DNA from: a virus
Virus record (IMG/VR): IMGVR_UViG_3300042890_004808
Span: 1-35,285 of that record
Direction: 5' to 3' (one strand)
Length of the DNA: 35,285 bases
The notes below the pieces were generated by a model. That model was given only the letters and a program-made list of their open reading frames with translations, did not search any database and had not been told where the DNA came from. Shown here piece by piece: positions 1 through 6,557 of this stretch; position 1 is the stretch's first letter, and each line of letters opens with the position of its first letter. The position numbers were made by a program, and so were the translations under genes.

Positions 1-97
1 CGCCACCTTGTACAAATACACGCAGTTTAAGTGCAGGATTACCTTCTTCTGCAATAAGGTCTTGTATCCTAGTTGTAGCTGATTCAGTCAGTGTCAT
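1..97 (-). CDS. erpA: ErpA/IscA-type Fe-S cluster carrier, N-terminal part (cut by window edge)
   Basis: Only the first 32 codons are present; the gene runs off the left edge. The visible protein, [19 protein letters not shown] followed by [13 protein letters not shown], matches the start of A-type Fe-S carriers (HesB/IscA/ErpA family), just before the first conserved Cys, which lies outside the window. These proteins pass Fe-S clusters to apo-enzymes in the cytoplasm. The ATG at 97 is preferred because a GAAAG ribosome site lies 6 nt upstream; an ATG at 100 would add one Met. The start overlaps the stop of the superoxide dismutase gene (CTATGATGA), so the two are probably translationally coupled. 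The family call is fairly firm. ErpA versus IscA cannot be decided from this fragment. Confidence 0.8.
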   Translation of the reverse strand, partial: MTLTESATTRIQDLIAEEGNPALKLRVFVQGG

Positions 98-651
98 CAT
101 AGTCTTTCGTTACAAACATCCCAGTCGATAATCTTCCAAATATTATCCAGGTATTTTTCTTTGTCCCACTGATAATCAGTGGCCCAAACATGCTCCCACC
201 AATCAATCAGCACACAAATGTCTGTGCGAACAGCATGGTTGGGTATAGTTTTAATTGTGCCATTGGTGCTCAAATACACCCATCCAGAACCTTGAATTTT
301 CATTGCTGTTTCTTTAACTGCAATTTTAAAATCTTCATAGGTTTTAAAATTCTCTTCAATTAAGGCCAGCACCGCACCCCGTGGCCGGTTGGCGCCTTTG
401 GGCGGGCGCAATTGCGGAAAGAATTTGTTGTGTAAAAAGCTACCAGCACGATTAAAATCTGCGTTGCCTTCGCCTGCGTTGTAACGCTTTGCATAGCCTT
501 TGGCCAAATGCCCGTAATGGTATTCTAAACTTTCTTTACTCAATACTGGCTCCAGGTCTTTCTCACCGTAAGGCAGCGGTGTAGTTTCCAGCTTGGCAGG
601 CCGTGTACTGGCCTCTACTAGATTTAAATCTTGTCGTATTTCGTAGTGCAT
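97..651 (-). CDS. sodB: Fe/Mn superoxide dismutase
   Basis: A 184-residue protein of the Fe/Mn superoxide dismutase family, which converts superoxide to peroxide and oxygen. Visible motifs in order: [13 protein letters not shown] (26-38), EYHYGHL with first metal ligand H45, FLHNKFFPQ with H74, GSGWVYLS (121-128), and [12 protein letters not shown] with ligands D150 and H154. The tail [17 protein letters not shown] resembles the family C-terminus. Length is slightly below the usual 190-200. I chose the ATG at 651. A GTG at 696 would add 15 residues lying inside the upstream gene and unlike the family. The gene sits between an SGNH hydrolase and erpA. A CATAAATA late-promoter-like motif lies just upstream at 657-664. 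Fe versus Mn preference cannot be read. Confidence 0.85.
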   Translation of the reverse strand: MHYEIRQDLNLVEASTRPAKLETTPLPYGEKDLEPVLSKESLEYHYGHLAKGYAKRYNAGEGNADFNRAGSFLHNKFFPQLRPPKGANRPRGAVLALIEENFKTYEDFKIAVKETAMKIQGSGWVYLSTNGTIKTIPNHAVRTDICVLIDWWEHVWATDYQWDKEKYLDNIWKIIDWDVCNERL

Positions 652-656
652 ATGGG

Positions 657-664
657 TATTTATG
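657..664 (-). promoter_or_regulatory. T4-late-like promoter motif upstream of SOD
   Basis: The minus strand reads CATAAATA, close to the T4-type late promoter TATAAATA. The expected start point, about 6 nt further on, would fall at the SOD start codon. This may be chance, since the motif overlaps the stop codon of the upstream gene. Confidence 0.25.
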
Positions 665-1370
665 CGCCTAGTGCATTTGCATATCGGTTTTGCCACAGAG
701 CTGCCGCGGCAATGTGTGCATCTTCCAATGGATGCATTCCTCCCTTGGACACAAAAAATCCATTTTTTCTGGACCAGTCTACAAAATTTTGCCCTTCAAA
801 TAATTCTAGTTCTGGATATACTAGTTTTTGCAGTTCGTTGATGTAATCGGGAGTCAAATCCTTGTGTTCACAAGAAATATCAAACATGTCATAATCCATG
901 TAGGTTTGTATGCAATTGATATTTTTTTGTTTCATATATGATTGTGCCGCATATATTATTTGTAAATTTCGTAATTTATTCCATAGTATGCCAGCATTGA
1001 TTCGTGAATGATAAAACTCGACCATTTCTTTAGCCTGAGTGCGGTCTACCAAGTCTTTAAGACGTGCTGGCACACAAGTAGGGCCAAAGGTAATCCAAGT
1101 TTTATGGTCAAAAACATAATAATCCCAACGACTGATCCAAGTCCAGTTTATAACTGCCAAGGTGTCTTCAACTGGATTTTGTGCAAACCAAGAATAAATT
1201 TGCTGTGCAATGTAATCGTTCCCACATCCGGAGTTTGCCCTAGTATGATATTCACAATTTAAATTGTTGGCAACGCGACCCGGCCATCCCAAAGATCCGT
1301 CGTCGTTGTTTTCTTGTTCTGAGCCATAGACAAAACTATCGCCAAATCCTATAATTTTTTTAGTTGTCAT
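660..1370 (-). CDS. SGNH/GDSL-type hydrolase-like protein
   Basis: A 236-residue protein. Near its N-terminus it has IIGFGDSFVYG (about residues 6-16), the GDS(L) nucleophile block of SGNH hydrolases. Near the C-terminus it has GGMHPLEDAHIAAA, matching the block V Asp/His pattern (DxxH or HPxxxxH). A GCGN at about 49-52 could be the block III Asn. No signal peptide is seen, so it probably acts in the cytoplasm or on the virion. Family members are esterases, acyltransferases or O-acetyl esterases of glycans. It resembles the proteins at 2491-3102 and 12743-13504 in size and end blocks. Its start lies 40 nt from a divergent plus-strand ligase gene. Substrate unknown. Confidence 0.6.
   Translation of the reverse strand: MTTKKIIGFGDSFVYGSEQENNDDGSLGWPGRVANNLNCEYHTRANSGCGNDYIAQQIYSWFAQNPVEDTLAVINWTWISRWDYYVFDHKTWITFGPTCVPARLKDLVDRTQAKEMVEFYHSRINAGILWNKLRNLQIIYAAQSYMKQKNINCIQTYMDYDMFDISCEHKDLTPDYINELQKLVYPELELFEGQNFVDWSRKNGFFVSKGGMHPLEDAHIAAAALWQNRYANALGA
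1327..1355 (+). promoter_or_regulatory. Possible sigma-70 promoter for the ligase island
   Basis: TAGACA (1327-1332), a 17-nt spacer and TATAAT (1350-1355) point toward the plus-strand gene at 1410. The element lies inside the start of the divergent SGNH gene. It would leave a leader of about 48 nt with no good ribosome site. It is one mismatch from consensus. Confidence 0.4.
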
Positions 1371-1409
1371 TTTCTTTTACTTGTTTATTTTGAGCCAATA
1401 AGTATTGAC

Positions 1410-2489
1410 ATGAAACGAGCAGTTATTTGTGCAAACAACCCTCAGGATTATATCAATCAATTAGATGATTACAGTATCATGATCATCAATCCTGATGCGG
1501 CTGCATCAAGACAAAAATATTTATTAGACAATGCTGACTATAGTTTATTAATCACCAACCAAGGTGAAAGCTACAGAGACGGTGCGGACTACTGCAACGA
1601 ACGCTTGCTTTGGTATACCAGTGGTACCACCGGAGACAGCAAGTTTTGTAGTTTTACTCAAGATCAAGTGAATACATTGGCTCAGCGAATCTGTTCTGCC
1701 TATGATATCACTGCAAATGATCGGTATGTCAGCATAATGCCTCTGTGGCATGCACACGGACAAGGAATGTATTGGGCTATACAACAGGCCCGGTGCGAAA
1801 TACACTATATGCCTGTAAAAAATATCAAGTCCATGCCTGACTATGATCCAACTTTTATCAGTGCTATTCCTGATTTTTTACGAGTTATTTCTCAAATGGA
1901 TTTTGATCATTTGAGATTTATAAGATCTGCCAGTGCGGCTTTGCCCACGGAATTGTATCAGCATCTGTCAGAAAAATATCAGGTGCCTGTGATAGAAGCA
2001 TTTGGTATGACTGAGTCCTTGAGTCAATGTTTTACCAATCCTTTGCATGGAGAACAACGACCGGGCACTGTGGGTTTGCCCGACGGAATAGAAGCTGATA
2101 TTGTGGACGGACATCTCTACATTCAAGGTTCTACTGTGTTTGCTCCTGGATGGTACGACACTGGCGATTTGGCCGATCGTGATGAGGCTGGATATTATCG
2201 TATATTAGGGCGCAGCAAAGATCAAATCAATGTTCGCGGCATCAAAGTTAATCCAGTGAGCTTGGAATATCAACTGAAATCCAACATTGACAATCTCACA
2301 GACTGTGTGATTTTTGGCACAGATTGTGTCAAGTGTTTGTACACTGGCACCTGTGATTCACAGACCATTAAAGATTTTTTAATTGGCCTAGGACAACATT
2401 GTTGGCCACGAGTGCTAGAACAGATTGACTTGATACCAGTGAGTCCGTCTGGAAAAATTTCTCGAATCTGGTTAAATGAAAGGTATTAG
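1410..2489 (+). CDS. Compact ANL-superfamily acyl/aryl adenylate (CoA) ligase
   Basis: A 359-residue AMP-forming ligase. Core motifs are present in order: YTSGTTGDSK (69-78, ATP loop), IMPLWHAHG (109-117), EAFGMTES (196-203), WYDTGDL (248-254, adenylate binding), GRSKDQINVRG (267-277, hinge) and PSGKISR (346-352) with the catalytic Lys at 349. Members activate a carboxylic acid as acyl-AMP and pass it to CoA, a carrier protein or an amine. The ATP loop lies about 100 residues earlier than in ordinary 500-residue acyl-CoA synthetases, while A3-to-A5 spacing is normal. It therefore looks N-terminally shortened but catalytically complete. It lies on the plus strand, facing away from its left neighbours. 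Its stop is one base from the next gene's start, so they form an operon. Substrate unknown. Confidence 0.8.
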   Translation: MKRAVICANNPQDYINQLDDYSIMIINPDAAASRQKYLLDNADYSLLITNQGESYRDGADYCNERLLWYTSGTTGDSKFCSFTQDQVNTLAQRICSAYDITANDRYVSIMPLWHAHGQGMYWAIQQARCEIHYMPVKNIKSMPDYDPTFISAIPDFLRVISQMDFDHLRFIRSASAALPTELYQHLSEKYQVPVIEAFGMTESLSQCFTNPLHGEQRPGTVGLPDGIEADIVDGHLYIQGSTVFAPGWYDTGDLADRDEAGYYRILGRSKDQINVRGIKVNPVSLEYQLKSNIDNLTDCVIFGTDCVKCLYTGTCDSQTIKDFLIGLGQHCWPRVLEQIDLIPVSPSGKISRIWLNERY

Positions 2490-2490
2490 T

Positions 2491-3102
2491 ATGTCTAGAC
2501 TTGTTGCATTTGGATCCAGTATTATAATGGAAAAAAACTCATTTCCAGAGTTGATAGCAACACATCTGTCTCGTGATTATGTGTCACGAATCAAACCTGT
2601 CAATTCCAATCACAAAATTGCCAGAATGGTGTTATACCAAAGCTACGAATCTGATGATTTTGTGCTGGTGGATTGGACAACAACTATACGACACGAGTTC
2701 AGAACTGAACAAGGATGGGTGGGTACCAGCAGGGCAACATACAAACCCGGTTGCGGATTTGAAGAACACTGGTATCAAGGTCCTGGCCAATGGGAGTATA
2801 CCGGAATATCTTCATCCTTGAAGGAAATTATATTAGCACAGACATTCCTTGTTGCTCGTGGTATACCTTACATGTTTACATTTGACTACGACGATATCAT
2901 TGCCAGTAATTTGTTAGCAGAACCGGATAATTATATCAGTTCATTGAAAATTCTAATTGATTGGAATCGTGTGGTGTTGTTTGATAATCATGGATTTTTA
3001 ACCTGGTGTAAAAAGAATAATTATGAATTCAACGGGTCGCATCCAAAACAATCTTCGCATCGGATAGCAGCCGATTATCTATTAAATAAATTTAAATTTT
3101 AA
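2491..3102 (+). CDS. SGNH-like hydrolase/acyltransferase downstream of the ligase
   Basis: A 203-residue protein. The N-terminus MSRLVAFGSSI resembles an SGNH block I in which GDS is replaced by GSS. The C-terminus NGSHPKQSSHRIAADYLL keeps an HPxxxxHxxxA pattern like block V of the other SGNH-like proteins in this window. I chose the ATG at 2491 because GAAAGG sits 8 nt upstream; an ATG at 2476 would overlap the ligase stop. It is co-transcribed with the ligase and ends one base before the convergent infA gene. A natural guess is that it transfers or removes the acyl group activated by the ligase. That is inference from adjacency, and the altered nucleophile block makes activity uncertain. 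Confidence 0.5.
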   Translation: MSRLVAFGSSIIMEKNSFPELIATHLSRDYVSRIKPVNSNHKIARMVLYQSYESDDFVLVDWTTTIRHEFRTEQGWVGTSRATYKPGCGFEEHWYQGPGQWEYTGISSSLKEIILAQTFLVARGIPYMFTFDYDDIIASNLLAEPDNYISSLKILIDWNRVVLFDNHGFLTWCKKNNYEFNGSHPKQSSHRIAADYLLNKFKF

Positions 3103-3103
3103 A

Positions 3104-3322
3104 TTATCTACGTCTTACTATGCGTCCACGAGTTACATCGTAAGGACTAAACTCCATCTCTACTATATCACCAGCCAATACTTTGATGTTGTTTTGGCGC
3201 ATACGCCCATTCAATGAGGCTAGTACAGTATTTTCAATACCTGTTAGTTTTACTCGGTATGTAGTGTTTCGTAACACTTCTATTACCACACCATCCATCT
3301 TTATAAAATCGTCTTTACTCAA
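3104..3322 (-). CDS. infA: Translation initiation factor IF-1
   Basis: A 72-residue OB-fold protein with the full length of bacterial IF-1. It binds the 30S A site and works with IF-2 and IF-3 at initiation. Diagnostic stretches are MDGVVIEVLRNTTYRVKL (9-26), NGRMRQNNIKVLAGD and the ending SPYDVTRGRIVRRR, which parallel IF-1 of ordinary bacteria. The start is TTG at 3322, because the residues from there align with the family N-terminus (MAKEDxIxMxG type). A later ATG at 3298 would remove them. The gene overlaps the end of the upstream SH3-like gene by 8 nt and is the last gene before a convergent plus-strand operon. A phage copy is unusual. Identification is strong. Confidence 0.92.
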   Translation of the reverse strand: MSKDDFIKMDGVVIEVLRNTTYRVKLTGIENTVLASLNGRMRQNNIKVLAGDIVEMEFSPYDVTRGRIVRRR

Positions 3323-3674
3323 TTGTGACCGCTATCTTTTGTAATCTATCCCATCTGAAACTACGCCACCCATTGGCGTTGCAATCCCAAACTGCACAGG
3401 TTTCTTTTTTGTCTACGGTTTTGGATTGGTTTACAGGCTCTTTATTTACATGTTTAGCACCCAAGGTCTCGTTTAAAGTGCAGGTCATTGAGCGCATACT
3501 TCCATCAGCTTTGGTAAACTCAATTTGAACTGTGGATTCATTGAGCATACCATACATCCAATTTTGCAATTTTTGCCGGTCCGGCTCACTGGCTTCTTGG
3601 TACCAATTGCCAGCGTTGCCCTGGAGTAAACGCCAAGTTTCGCTTTTATTAAATGCTTGTAGGTCAAATTTCAT
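3315..3674 (-). CDS. Small phage protein with SH3-like (WYL_2/DUF2693-type) domain
   Basis: A 119-residue protein. The middle (VQIEFTKADGSMRSMTCTLN) and the end (VWDCNANGWRSFRWDRLQKI) match the pattern of small phage proteins with an Sm/SH3-like beta-barrel, sometimes annotated as WYL_2 or DUF2693. In those, 'F.K.DG..R.M.CTLN' precedes a 'VWD...GWRSFRWD' strand. The N-terminal 45 residues are helical and unmatched. The function is not known; the fold often binds nucleic acid or protein. It is coupled to infA by an 8-nt overlap and starts 4 nt inside the end of the upstream gene. Confidence 0.6.
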   Translation of the reverse strand: MKFDLQAFNKSETWRLLQGNAGNWYQEASEPDRQKLQNWMYGMLNESTVQIEFTKADGSMRSMTCTLNETLGAKHVNKEPVNQSKTVDKKETCAVWDCNANGWRSFRWDRLQKIAVTIE

Positions 3675-4063
3675 CGTCTCATCCTTGAAATATCTATGGC
3701 TTGTTCGTCACTGAAAACCGGTACTGCATTTGATTTATGCATTGTAGCAATACCTTTGACTTTGGTGCCTGTGTAAACTTTTGCTGGTGCTACTGTGGCA
3801 ACACCGGCGCCTGAATTTAAACTAGGAATATGTTTTGTATCTGTACGACCTATAGGAGTAGGAAGGCTATAAGTCAAGGTCTCTGCTTTCATGGCACGAC
3901 TACGCTTTTTTTCTTCAGCTTCGATGCCTTGTTTTTTAAGCAATTCTTTCCATGACGCATCTAGCTCACGGGCCTTACGTGCTTCATCGGCATTACGAAA
4001 TTTTATCTTGCCCTTGCGTTTACCATTTAGACTCAACGAAGGATGGTGTAAATGCATGCTCAT
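3671..4063 (-). CDS. Conserved phage hypothetical protein, basic N-terminus
   Basis: A 130-residue protein with a basic, helical N-terminal half (KRKGKIKFRNADEARKARE, then EEKKRSRAMK) and a disordered Gly/Ala/Thr-rich second half ending HKSNAVPVFSDEQAIDISRMRR. I recognise this layout from hypothetical proteins in many podo- and myoviruses, where it has no assigned role. A clear AGGA ribosome site precedes the ATG at 4063, and a strong promoter lies at 4095-4123. It is the first gene of a three-gene operon ending with infA. Its charge suggests nucleic acid or ribosome contact, but nothing proves it. Confidence 0.6.
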   Translation of the reverse strand: MSMHLHHPSLSLNGKRKGKIKFRNADEARKARELDASWKELLKKQGIEAEEKKRSRAMKAETLTYSLPTPIGRTDTKHIPSLNSGAGVATVAPAKVYTGTKVKGIATMHKSNAVPVFSDEQAIDISRMRR

Positions 4064-4094
4064 AATTTATCCTGTAATCATGTGTGAATAGTCA

Positions 4095-4123
4095 ATTATA
4101 ACAAGTTATTAGTTATTGGTCAA
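4095..4123 (-). promoter_or_regulatory. Sigma-70 promoter for the infA operon
   Basis: The minus strand has TTGACC (4123-4118), a 17-nt spacer, and TATAAT (4100-4095) preceded by TGT (extended -10). The -35 sits in the GGTTGACC context shared by most promoters here. It overlaps the stop codon of the P-loop gene upstream. Confidence 0.85.
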
Positions 4124-4692
4124 CCTGTTACTGATTTATACCATATAGTGTGCAACTTTTGGGCAAGTTTTGCATCAATTTGCGTAACAAGTTCTGATTC
4201 TATAAATTTGATTATTTGATCAACTTGTTCTGTAAATATATCTTCAGCATTCAGTGTAAAAAAATCTTTTTCACCAAATAATTTTTCCATATATTGAACA
4301 GAGTATAAACTGGTTTGTTCATGGAACCAATAGTTCTTAAAATTTGGACAAAATTTTAGCAGCCTATCATAAGCTGCAGTATTTTTTTTTGGAAATGTTA
4401 TTATTAAAAATTTACGATTTATAAAAAATTTATCAATTTGTTTTTGTTGTATCCAAAGATATTCTGCTAAATGTCCACATAACACGTTGCTTTGGATCTG
4501 TAACTGTGGCAAATTATCCAACAAAGATTTTTCTTGTAGATTTGATATATCAGCCAGATGTGCAGTTTTTATGCCCGGCCGATATTTACTAAGATCAGTA
4601 TTGCGTGTAAATCTACTAGATAATCCAATTAAATTTGCTAGATGATTGCCGCCAAGTCCTGGTGCAAATATAACAAATAAATTTTCAATCAT
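4120..4692 (-). CDS. P-loop / sulfotransferase-like protein, copy 1
   Basis: A 190-residue protein starting MIENLFVIFAPGLGGNHLANLI. The N-terminal strand plus GLGGNHL loop resembles the phosphosulfate-binding loop of sulfotransferase-like proteins. No clear second cofactor motif is visible. A similar opening (VSFPPGAGGNWLASVL) occurs in the 239-residue protein at 6558-7277, so the two look like divergent paralogues. The start overlaps the stop of the membrane protein upstream by 4 nt, making it third in the lysis-like cluster. True sulfotransferase activity is uncertain. Confidence 0.4.
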   Translation of the reverse strand: MIENLFVIFAPGLGGNHLANLIGLSSRFTRNTDLSKYRPGIKTAHLADISNLQEKSLLDNLPQLQIQSNVLCGHLAEYLWIQQKQIDKFFINRKFLIITFPKKNTAAYDRLLKFCPNFKNYWFHEQTSLYSVQYMEKLFGEKDFFTLNAEDIFTEQVDQIIKFIESELVTQIDAKLAQKLHTIWYKSVTG

Positions 4693-5012
4693 TTGAATAG
4701 TATTAGAGCCATTAAAACAGCCTGTGCCATAAATCCCATACCAATGGTAATGATGTTAAGTGCGTCTTTGAGTATGACTGCTCGGCCAAACATTAGGATA
4801 AGTCCTGCCCACATGAATAGCACAATGTCCAAATTGGGTGTGCGGTCACTGAGTCCGGTTAATAGGCTCAACAAAGTAGGGATGGTTGCACAATGAATAA
4901 TAACAGTGGCCAACCATCCCAGCGTTTCAGCTGAAATTTTAGGTAAATGTTCGTCAATAAATTGTCTAAATCCTTGAACTGCAGATTCAATAAAAGTTAA
5001 TCCAAATTTCAT
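4689..5012 (-). CDS. Small membrane protein, possible holin
   Basis: A 107-residue protein with an amphipathic N-terminal region and three likely membrane segments: about 30-50 (LGWLATVIIHCATIPTLLSL), 62-80 (IVLFMWAGLILMFGRAVIL) and 86-106 (NIITIGMGFMAQAVLMALIL). It begins 4 nt inside the end of the cell wall hydrolase gene, and its own stop overlaps the next gene by 4 nt. Holins often show this size, topology and position beside a lysin. It has no family signature I recognise, so holin is a positional suggestion. Confidence 0.5.
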   Translation of the reverse strand: MKFGLTFIESAVQGFRQFIDEHLPKISAETLGWLATVIIHCATIPTLLSLLTGLSDRTPNLDIVLFMWAGLILMFGRAVILKDALNIITIGMGFMAQAVLMALILFK

Positions 5013-5587
5013 ATTTTTTCTCCGTAAAAGATGTGATTTCCAATTTGAGCAACAACAGGTTTACCCCATTGTGGTTTTATATGCACTGCATGAAAATACA
5101 TGGCCTTTTGTAAACTAGGCAATCGAAAACCTTCAAGCAGTACTTTTTTGGCTACTTCTTCGCTTTCTTTCCACATGGCTCCATGCACAGATTTAGTTTT
5201 GTGTGTGCCTTCACAGTACCAGCTGAACTGACAAATTACCTTTTCGTATACAATGTTCTTTTGATAAACTACTCCGCACACATTGCTGGCAAATTTTCCA
5301 CTGTCCACTCGATTCATAGTAACCTGTGCCACTGCTACTTTACCTTCAAACGGCTCACCAGCTGCTTCCCAATAGATATTACGAGTCAGGCATTCTAATT
5401 GTTGGGTGCGCTCTTTTGCGCTCACATGTTCTGGTTTATGTAATGCGTTGTTTGCTTTTAGATTGTCAAGATGATAAGTTGTAAAATTTACCACTATCAT
5501 AATAACCATCAAGAGACTTACAAATTTTACTAATACACTACCCCATGTTTCTAAGATGGTGCAGATGCTGTTGGTTGAATTATTCAA
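5009..5587 (-). CDS. SleB-type cell wall hydrolase with N-terminal membrane anchor
   Basis: A 192-residue protein. Residues about 17-37 form one hydrophobic segment, a signal anchor or SAR-like sequence. The rest matches the Hydrolase_2 (SleB/CwlJ) family: LTRNIYWEAAGEPFEGKVAV (67-86) with likely catalytic Glu at 74, then VTMNRV, the QFSWYC motif (120-125) and a C-terminal AMYFHA segment. Such enzymes cut the glycan backbone of peptidoglycan; in phages they act at lysis or during entry. The start is TTG at 5587, supported by AAAAGGAG 6 nt upstream; no ATG suits. A structured leader lies upstream (5619-5682). It heads a coupled group with a possible holin. Confidence 0.8.
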   Translation of the reverse strand: MNNSTNSICTILETWGSVLVKFVSLLMVIMIVVNFTTYHLDNLKANNALHKPEHVSAKERTQQLECLTRNIYWEAAGEPFEGKVAVAQVTMNRVDSGKFASNVCGVVYQKNIVYEKVICQFSWYCEGTHKTKSVHGAMWKESEEVAKKVLLEGFRLPSLQKAMYFHAVHIKPQWGKPVVAQIGNHIFYGEKI

Positions 5588-5618
5588 CTTGTTCTCCTTT
5601 TAACTGGATTGATAAGAA

Positions 5619-5682
5619 GGGGCAGATGTATGATTGTGACCTATTGCCAATATATAAATTAGCAGATTGGGTTTTCTGCCCC
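5619..5682 (-). promoter_or_regulatory. Two-stem structured leader before the cell wall hydrolase gene
   Basis: GGGGCAGA (5619-5626) pairs perfectly with TCTGCCCC (5675-5682) around a 48-nt interior. Inside, CCAAT and ATTGG (about 5646-5669) can pair as a second helix. It lies 32 nt upstream of the hydrolase start codon. It could be an mRNA regulatory element. A tRNA was considered and does not fit. Confidence 0.35.
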
Positions 5683-5720
5683 CGCAAATACTTAGTTCTG
5701 ACTTTGTTAATGGACTGTTA

Positions 5721-5737
5721 TACCGGAAATTCTGGTA
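5721..5737. promoter_or_regulatory. Near-perfect 17-nt palindrome in the intergenic region
   Basis: TACCGGAAATTCTGGTA is an inverted repeat with one mismatched pair, in the 173-nt gap between the coiled-coil protein gene and the cell wall hydrolase. It has the size and symmetry of a small operator, but no clear promoter sits next to it. Confidence 0.25.
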
Positions 5738-5760
5738 CATTTTTGTCGTTAACTACACAC

Positions 5761-6252
5761 TTAATCAACAATCGGTGGTGGCATTGCAGTTAGCTTTTCC
5801 CACATCTCTGATTTTTCTTTAAGTTGTTTTTCTAGTTCTCGGTACTGCTCGCCAAGTTCTCGAAGTTGATCCCATTCTGTTTCTAGTTCTGGGTTTGGGT
5901 GTAAAATATTCAAGCGTTCTGCAATGGTGTTTAATGTATCCATCAGGCTTACACCGTTGACCCGGATGTCAGCATTTTCACCTTGGAGACTGATTGTTCC
6001 GCTGGGAACAATGGTGCCAGCCTGTGTGTTCCAGTTGGCATAACTGTAGCCGTTGGCCCCTGTGACCGCACTAATAGTGCTACCACCATTGATTAAGTAA
6101 GGATTGTCAATGGAGTAGGTACCAGTTGTGTTACCAAGTGATGATACAGTTATAGAGTCAATAGCACCAATGGTAGCAGGTGCGTCTATTGAATCTATAG
6201 AAATGGTATCTTCACTGTAGTGAGTGGTGTTGTTAGATTTTGCTAAATCCAT
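5761..6252 (-). CDS. Phage protein with coiled-coil C-terminus, possibly virion-associated
   Basis: A 163-residue protein. Residues 1-80 are Ser/Thr/Gly-rich and beta-like (SLGNTTGTYSIDNPYLINGG). A middle segment, ISLQGENADIRVNGVSLMD, resembles short beta modules of phage structural proteins. The C-terminus, about 110-155, is a charged coiled coil (LETEWDQLRELGEQYRELE, then KQLKEKSEMWEKL), followed by MPPPIVD. I have seen similar C-termini in unnamed phage proteins. No catalytic motif is present. A virion or fibre-accessory role is plausible but unproven. Only a weak ribosome site precedes the ATG. Confidence 0.5.
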   Translation of the reverse strand: MDLAKSNNTTHYSEDTISIDSIDAPATIGAIDSITVSSLGNTTGTYSIDNPYLINGGSTISAVTGANGYSYANWNTQAGTIVPSGTISLQGENADIRVNGVSLMDTLNTIAERLNILHPNPELETEWDQLRELGEQYRELEKQLKEKSEMWEKLTAMPPPIVD

Positions 6253-6301
6253 GCAATTACTTTTATATTCAACCAGCAGTATTTACAAAGCGGTACCCGG
6301 A

Positions 6302-6493
6302 TTAGGGTTTGGCAGTTGCTAATGTTTCTTTTTCAGCGGTAATTTCTTTACGACGCTCTTTGATACCTTTGCTCATTTCCTGCAGGGCTTTTCTAGCACG
6401 GGCCGCTGCGGCTTTGACACCTTTTTCTGTAAACTTGGCATTTTCGGCAAGGTAAGTTTCATAAGCGGCTACGATTTGTTCATGTTGTGTCAT
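6302..6493 (-). CDS. Small basic protein, histone H1/Hc1-like
   Basis: A 63-residue, Lys/Arg/Ala-rich helical protein: MTQHEQIVAAYETYLAEN, then KAAAARARKALQEMSKGIKERRKEITAEK. It resembles the small Hc1/H1-like proteins found in phages and bacteria, which bind DNA without sequence preference. AAAGGAAAC precedes the ATG at 6493, and a promoter lies at 6519-6546. It may compact phage DNA or affect the host nucleoid. Low complexity makes the family call tentative. Confidence 0.5.
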   Translation of the reverse strand: MTQHEQIVAAYETYLAENAKFTEKGVKAAAARARKALQEMSKGIKERRKEITAEKETLATAKP

Positions 6494-6518
6494 TTGTGTT
6501 TCCTTTAAATGTATAGTA

Positions 6519-6546
6519 ATTATACAACATTTTGCACACTTGTCAA
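6519..6546 (-). promoter_or_regulatory. Sigma-70 promoter of the basic protein gene with overlapping inverted repeat
   Basis: TTGACA (6546-6541), a 16-nt spacer and TATAAT (6524-6519). The inverted repeat TGTATA (6510-6515) / TATACA (6521-6526) overlaps the -10 and the expected start point, as an operator or 5' hairpin would. Confidence 0.75.
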
Positions 6547-6557
6547 ATTTTGTTTAA

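Noticed and set aside
652-696. Longer SOD start (GTG at 696)
   Set aside because: The extra 15 residues overlap the upstream gene and do not resemble the family.
5619-5682. tRNA-like outline with GGGGCAG/CTGCCCC ends
   Set aside because: The ends pair like an acceptor stem, but there is no T-loop GGTTCRA, no D-arm and no anticodon arm of the right size on either strand.
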